DNA of 18,945 bases from Gemmatimonadales bacterium (GTDB lineage: Bacteria > Gemmatimonadota > Gemmatimonadetes > Gemmatimonadales > GWC2-71-9): positions 1-18,945 of the forward strand of contig JACKDA010000025.1 in NCBI GenBank assembly GCA_020633775.1, written 5' to 3'. Shown piece by piece: positions 15,124 through 18,945 of this stretch. The notes beneath the pieces are model-generated. The model saw nothing but the letters and a program-made list of their open reading frames with translations. It was not told the DNA's origin and ran no database searches. Numbering within the stretch: position 1 is the stretch's first letter; every line of letters begins with the position of its first letter. The position numbers and the translations under genes were made by a program.

Positions 15124-16299
15124 GTGAGGATCGGGATCGACGCGACGTGCTGGGCGAATGCGCGGGGGTATGGCCGGTTCACCCGGGAGCTGGTTGGCGC
15201 AATGGTGGCCAGCGCTCCCGAGGTCGAGTTCGTCTGCCTCCTCGATGCCCGCGCCGAGGCGGAGTTCACCCTCTCGGCCTCCAACGTCCGGCCGGTGGTG
15301 GTGCCGCAGTCGGTGTCGCCGACACTCGCGGCCAGCGCCGATTCGTCCCGGTCGGTGCCGGACATGCTGCGGCTCGGGCGGGCGGCTCGGCGGGAGGCCA
15401 CCGATGTCTTCTTCTTCCCGAGCGTGTACACATACTTCCCGGTCGCGCCCGGCCAGCGAATGGTGGTCACGATCCACGATGCGATCGCGGAGCGGTTCCC
15501 CACCCTCACGTTGCCCAGTGCACGGGCGCGGCTGTTCTGGCGGGCGAAGGTCGGCCTCGCCCTGCGCCAGGCCGACCTGGTGCTCACGGTCTCGGACTAT
15601 GCGGCGCGGGAGCTCACCGAGGTGATCGGGGTTGCGCCGGGGCGGCTGCGGGTCGCGGGGGAGGCTCCCGCCGAGGCGTACCGCGCGACGCCCGATCCCG
15701 AGGCGACGCGCGCGCTCGCCGAGCGGATCGGCCTCCCGCCGTCGGCTCGCTGGATCGTGTACGTCGGGGGCTTCAATCCGCACAAGCACGTCGACCTGCT
15801 GGTGCAGGCGCACGCCGCCGTCGCCCGCAGCCTCGAGGATCCGCCGCACCTGGTCCTCGTCGGTTCGCGCAGCAGCGACGTGTTCCATGGTGCGCAGGCG
15901 GCGATCGACGCCGCGATCGCGGCCGCCGGGACATCGGCGCTGGTGCACTGGCCCGGCTTCATCCCCGATGACGAGCTGCGGCACCTGCACGCGGGCGCGG
16001 CGATGCTGGTGCTGCCCTCCGCCTCGGAGGGATACGGACTCCCGGCGGTCGAGGCCGCGGCGTGCGGGACACCGGTCGTGGCGACCACGGCGAGTCCGCT
16101 CCCGGAACTCCTCCGCGGTGGCGGCCGGTTCGTGCCACCGGGCGACGTGCCCGCGCTCACCGAGGCGATGCTGGCGCTGTTGCGCGACGAACCGGCGCGT
16201 CAACAGATGGGCGCCGCCGCGCGGCAGCGGGCGAACGCGCTGACCTGGGAAGCCGGGGCCCGCGCCGCACTCGCGGCGCTGCGGGAGGTCGCGCGATGA
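15124..16299 (+). CDS. family 4 glycosyltransferase
   Basis: The 391-residue protein is a two-domain GT-B retaining transferase. The N-terminal part begins RIGIDATCWANARGYGRFTREL, with the glycine-containing acceptor loop, and VVTIHDAIAERFP (IHD at 117-119). The C-terminal donor domain has YVGGFNPHKHVDLLV (213-227) and the EX7E motif EGYGLPAVE (Glu302, Glu310). GTG at 15124 is preferred because AAAGGG lies 5 bases upstream and the first strand starts there; an in-frame GTG at 15064 would run through the second operator. Its stop overlaps the next start (ATGA). It should add a sugar from a nucleotide donor to a lipid-linked or growing glycan at the cytoplasmic side. Sugar specificity is unknown. 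Confidence 0.92.
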   Translation: MRIGIDATCWANARGYGRFTRELVGAMVASAPEVEFVCLLDARAEAEFTLSASNVRPVVVPQSVSPTLAASADSSRSVPDMLRLGRAARREATDVFFFPSVYTYFPVAPGQRMVVTIHDAIAERFPTLTLPSARARLFWRAKVGLALRQADLVLTVSDYAARELTEVIGVAPGRLRVAGEAPAEAYRATPDPEATRALAERIGLPPSARWIVYVGGFNPHKHVDLLVQAHAAVARSLEDPPHLVLVGSRSSDVFHGAQAAIDAAIAAAGTSALVHWPGFIPDDELRHLHAGAAMLVLPSASEGYGLPAVEAAACGTPVVATTASPLPELLRGGGRFVPPGDVPALTEAMLALLRDEPARQQMGAAARQRANALTWEAGARAALAALREVAR

Positions 16300-17546
16300 G
16301 TGGCCTCCGGTTCGCATTCCTCACGACCTTCTATCCGCCGTACAACTTCGGCGGCGATGGCATCGGCATCCAGCGGCTCGCGCGCGGCCTGGTCCGCGCG
16401 GGTCATCACGTGACCGTGATCCACGACGCCGACGCCTACCTCTCGCTCGCGAAGGGGCCGCCGCCGGCCGGCGAACCGGAGCCGGACGGCCTCGAGGTGG
16501 TCTCGCTGCGGAGCCGGCTGGGCGTGGTCTCGCCGCTGCTGACGCAGCAGACCGGGCGGCCGATCGTGCACGGCCCGCGGATCGGTCGCCTGCTCGCCGA
16601 TGGCGCCTTCGACGTGATCAACTTCCACAACGTCTCGCTCGTCGGCGGGCCCGGCCTCTTCCGCTACGGCGAGGCGATCAAGCTCTACATGGCGCACGAG
16701 CACTGGCTGGTCTGCCCCACGCACGTCCTCTGGCGAAAGGGTCGCGAGGTCTGCACGGGGCGGCAGTGCCTCGGCTGCCAGCTCCACTACAAGCGCCCGC
16801 CGCAGTGGTGGCGATGGACCGGCCTCCTCGAGCGCGAGCTGCGCCATGTCGACCGCTTCATCGCGATGAGCGAGTTCAGCCGCGACAAGCACCACGAGTT
16901 CGGCTTCCCGCGCGAGATGGACGTGCTGCCCTACTTCCTCCCGGACGCCGCGGCGGAGCCGCCGGTGACCGCGGGCGAGTCACCGCATCCGCGCCCCTAC
17001 TTCCTGTTCGTCGGTCGCCTCGAGGAGATCAAGGGACTGCAGGACGTGCTGCCCTCCTTCGCCGGTGAGGGCGAGGCCGACCTGGTGGTCGCCGGTGACG
17101 GCGAGTTCGGCGCCGAGCTCCGGCGGCAGGCCGCGGGGAACCCCCGGGTCCGGTTCCTCGGCCGGGTGGCTCCGTCGGACCTCGGGGCGTGGTATCGGCA
17201 TGCGGTCGGGCTCCTGGTGCCGTCGCGCTGCTTCGAGACCTTCGGGATCATCCTGCTCGAGGCGTTCCGCCAGTCCACCCCGGTGATCGCCCGGCGGCTG
17301 GGGCCCCTCCCGGAGCTGTTGGCGGCGTCGGGCGGCGGCGAGACCTTCGAGACGGGCCCGGAGCTCGAGGCCGCGATGGCGCGGCTCCTGCAGGATCGCG
17401 GCTATCGGGACCAGCTGGCGCAGGCCGGCCGTCGGGCACTCGAGACCCTCTGGTCCGAGTCGACCGTCGTGCCGCGGTACCTCGACATCGTCCGAGCGGC
17501 GGCGGCGGATCGCCAGGACGCGCACGTGCTCACCACCCTCTCCTGA
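16296..17546 (+). CDS. family 4 glycosyltransferase with a four-cysteine insert
   Basis: The 416-residue GT-B protein begins LRFAFLTTFYPPYNFGGDGIGIQRLARGL, a common GT4 opening. The donor domain has YFLFVGRLEEIKGLQDVL and EX7E in CFETFGIILLEAF (Glu314, Glu322). Between the two domains, residues 140-161 hold Cys140, Cys153, Cys158 and Cys161 (CPTHVLW, then CTGRQCLGC), a likely zinc-binding knuckle rather than disulfides, as the enzyme is cytoplasmic. ATG at 16296 overlaps the upstream stop (ATGA) and GGGAGG is 7 bases before it. It acts with the neighbouring transferase and epimerase in glycan assembly; the donor sugar cannot be deduced. Confidence 0.92.
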   Translation: MSGLRFAFLTTFYPPYNFGGDGIGIQRLARGLVRAGHHVTVIHDADAYLSLAKGPPPAGEPEPDGLEVVSLRSRLGVVSPLLTQQTGRPIVHGPRIGRLLADGAFDVINFHNVSLVGGPGLFRYGEAIKLYMAHEHWLVCPTHVLWRKGREVCTGRQCLGCQLHYKRPPQWWRWTGLLERELRHVDRFIAMSEFSRDKHHEFGFPREMDVLPYFLPDAAAEPPVTAGESPHPRPYFLFVGRLEEIKGLQDVLPSFAGEGEADLVVAGDGEFGAELRRQAAGNPRVRFLGRVAPSDLGAWYRHAVGLLVPSRCFETFGIILLEAFRQSTPVIARRLGPLPELLAASGGGETFETGPELEAAMARLLQDRGYRDQLAQAGRRALETLWSESTVVPRYLDIVRAAAADRQDAHVLTTLS

Positions 17547-17554
17547 GGTTCGGC

Positions 17555-18529
17555 ATGCGGTACTTCCTCACCGGCGGCGCCGGGTTCATCGGGTCGCATC
17601 TCGCCACGCGACTCCTCGACCGCGGCGACGAGGTCCTCGTCCTCGATGACCTGTCCACGGGCAGCATGGACAACATCGCCCACCTCGTGGACCGCCCCGG
17701 GTTCCGCTACCGGATCGGGTCGGCCCTCGACCTGCCGCTGGTGACGGAGTGCGTGGACCAGTGCGACATCACCTTCCACCTCGCGGCCGCGGTGGGGGTC
17801 CGACTGATCGTCGAGCGCCCGGTCCACACGATCGAGACGAACGTGAAGGCGAGCGAGGTGGTGCTGGCCGCGGCGGCGAAGAAGCAGAAGCTCGTGGTGA
17901 TCGCCTCGACCTCGGAGGTGTACGGCAAGAGCAGCGCCCTGCCCTTCGCGGAAGACGGCGACCTCCAGCTCGGGCCGACGACCCACTCGCGCTGGGCGTA
18001 CGCCTGCTCGAAGGCGCTCGACGAGTGGCTCGGCCTCGCGTACCTGCGCGAGAAGCAGGTGCCGGTGATCATCGTGCGCTTCTTCAACACCGTCGGGCCC
18101 CGGCAGACCGGGCGCTACGGCATGGTGCTGCCCAACTTCGCCAACCAGGCGCTGGCCGGTGAGCCGATCACGGTCTATGGGACCGGGGAGCAGCAGCGCT
18201 GCTTCGGCCACGTCAAGGACGCCGTCGAGGCCCTGCTCCGGCTGGTGGCGACGCCCGCGGCCGTGGGTGGCGTGTTCAACATCGGCTCCGACGAGGAGGT
18301 GTCGATCCGGCGGCTCGCCGAGCTGGTGCGCGACGAGGCCGGCAGCGACTCGCCAATCGAACTGGTACCGTACGCCGAGGCCTATGCCGAAGGGTTCGAG
18401 GACATGCAGCGCCGGATCCCCGACCTGACGCGCCTGACCCGGATGATCGACTTCCGGCCGCGCACGCCGCTGGCGGAGATCATCCGCGACGTCGTCGCCG
18501 ACCAGCGGGCGCGCCGCGCCGCGCGCTAG
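17555..18529 (+). CDS. NAD-dependent nucleotide-sugar epimerase/dehydratase/decarboxylase (extended SDR)
   Basis: The 324-residue protein has a Rossmann start FLTGGAGFIGSHLATRLL, the acid pair DDLSTG at 31-36 for NAD binding, HLAAAVGV, and the SDR catalytic set: ASTSEVYG (Ser118-Thr119-Ser120) with Tyr149 and Lys153 in WAYACSKALDEW. RFFNTVGPRQTGRYGMVLPNF and QQRCFGHVKDAVEAL are typical of UDP-glucose 4-epimerase and UDP-glucuronate decarboxylase relatives. It should supply an activated sugar to the adjoining glycosyltransferases. ATG at 17555 has TGAGG about 6 bases before and lies 8 bases after the preceding stop. The exact substrate (glucose, GlcNAc or glucuronate form) is not resolved by sequence reading alone. 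Confidence 0.9.
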   Translation: MRYFLTGGAGFIGSHLATRLLDRGDEVLVLDDLSTGSMDNIAHLVDRPGFRYRIGSALDLPLVTECVDQCDITFHLAAAVGVRLIVERPVHTIETNVKASEVVLAAAAKKQKLVVIASTSEVYGKSSALPFAEDGDLQLGPTTHSRWAYACSKALDEWLGLAYLREKQVPVIIVRFFNTVGPRQTGRYGMVLPNFANQALAGEPITVYGTGEQQRCFGHVKDAVEALLRLVATPAAVGGVFNIGSDEEVSIRRLAELVRDEAGSDSPIELVPYAEAYAEGFEDMQRRIPDLTRLTRMIDFRPRTPLAEIIRDVVADQRARRAAR

Positions 18530-18556
18530 CGTGCGACGCGACGACCGGGGCACCGC

Positions 18557-18945
18557 GTGACCGGTGCGCGGGGGCGGTGGCTCGGCTGGGCGCTGCTGCT
18601 GCTGGCCGGACAGGCAGCCACGCTCGCCCTGATCGAGGCCGGCCCGCGCGTCGCCTACCAGCACTACCTCGTCCCGTGGACGATGCCGAGCCGGGCGCCC
18701 GCGTGGGCCCTGGCGGTCTTCGGCGTCGAGCTGGTGCTCGTCGCGCTCGGGATGCGCCGGCATGCCCCCACGCTCGCTCGCTGGCTCCGCGACCTCGGGC
18801 CGCTGCGCCTGCTCCTCGGCGGCGGCCTCTTCGTCCTCACGAGCGCCACGCTCTCGCGCAACATCACCCACTACGCCGCCGAGCTCGTGTTCGCGAGCGT
18901 GGTGCAGCTGGTCCACCTCGGGGCGGTCGGATTGCTGGCGCTCTC
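18557..18945 (+). CDS. N-terminal part of a polytopic membrane protein, cut by the right window edge
   Basis: An open frame starts with GTG at 18557 (VTGARGRWLGWALLLLAG) and runs 129 codons to the edge with no stop. Four hydrophobic segments are visible at about 9-27, 47-67, 78-94 and 105-128, with arginine-rich loops between, so it is an integral membrane protein. It follows the epimerase by 27 bases in the same direction and probably belongs to the same operon, perhaps as a transporter, polymerase or acyltransferase-type membrane enzyme. The ribosome site is weak (CGGGG) and the family is not recognisable from this part. Confidence 0.6.
   Translation, partial: MTGARGRWLGWALLLLAGQAATLALIEAGPRVAYQHYLVPWTMPSRAPAWALAVFGVELVLVALGMRRHAPTLARWLRDLGPLRLLLGGGLFVLTSATLSRNITHYAAELVFASVVQLVHLGAVGLLAL

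Overview
This is a high-GC, gene-dense chromosomal window with no rRNA, tRNA, CRISPR array, transposase or phage gene that I can see. The GC-rich codon use, the many GTG starts and the mix of genes (a TsdA-like cytochrome lipoprotein, LamG lipoprotein, membrane-anchored PQQ-type propellers, HD-GYP with hemerythrin) would suit a Gram-negative environmental bacterium such as Gemmatimonadota. That placement is only a guess from general character.

Left part (1-3031, minus strand): a two-TM PAS-PAS-GAF-HD-GYP c-di-GMP phosphodiesterase is followed by a small bacteriohemerythrin and a 38-residue open frame translationally coupled to it. A separate exported or membrane protein starts at 171 and runs off the left edge. 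Middle-left (3203-5890): a LamG-domain lipoprotein is divergent from an mtnA / class II aldolase pair whose stop and start overlap. The pair looks like the two core steps of a DHAP-type shunt that recycles the 5-deoxypentose by-products of SAM chemistry.

Centre (5904-9189, minus strand): three tightly overlapping genes encode a membrane-anchored GT2 glycosyltransferase, a polytopic LPG-synthase-TM/flippase-like protein and an FAD-dependent amine-oxidase-fold protein. This is a typical lipid-linked sugar or surface-glycan cassette. A strong 16-bp inverted repeat lies between it and the divergent 9348-10283 gene, a lipoprotein di-haem cytochrome c of the thiosulfate dehydrogenase (TsdA) type. 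That gene converges, across a hairpin covering both stop codons, on a three-gene minus-strand operon (14825-10301): a Tat-exported DsrE-like protein and two tandem paralogous PQQ-type beta-propeller proteins with three TM segments each. The two propellers share six cysteines at the same spacings. I consider this region (9.2-14.8 kb) the most likely place for an uncharacterised periplasmic redox or sulfur system.

Right part (15124-18945, plus strand): two GT4 glycosyltransferases, a nucleotide-sugar epimerase/dehydratase-type SDR and the start of a polytopic membrane protein form an operon for surface polysaccharide or glycoconjugate synthesis. Upstream lie two perfect dyad operators, TGTTGC-N6-GCAACA and GGTGTTGC-N6-GCAACACC, centred 32 bp apart.

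Most junctions inside the operons overlap by 1-4 bases (ATGA, GTGA or TGATG), so translational coupling is the rule here. All functions are inferred by reading motifs; no database search was run.
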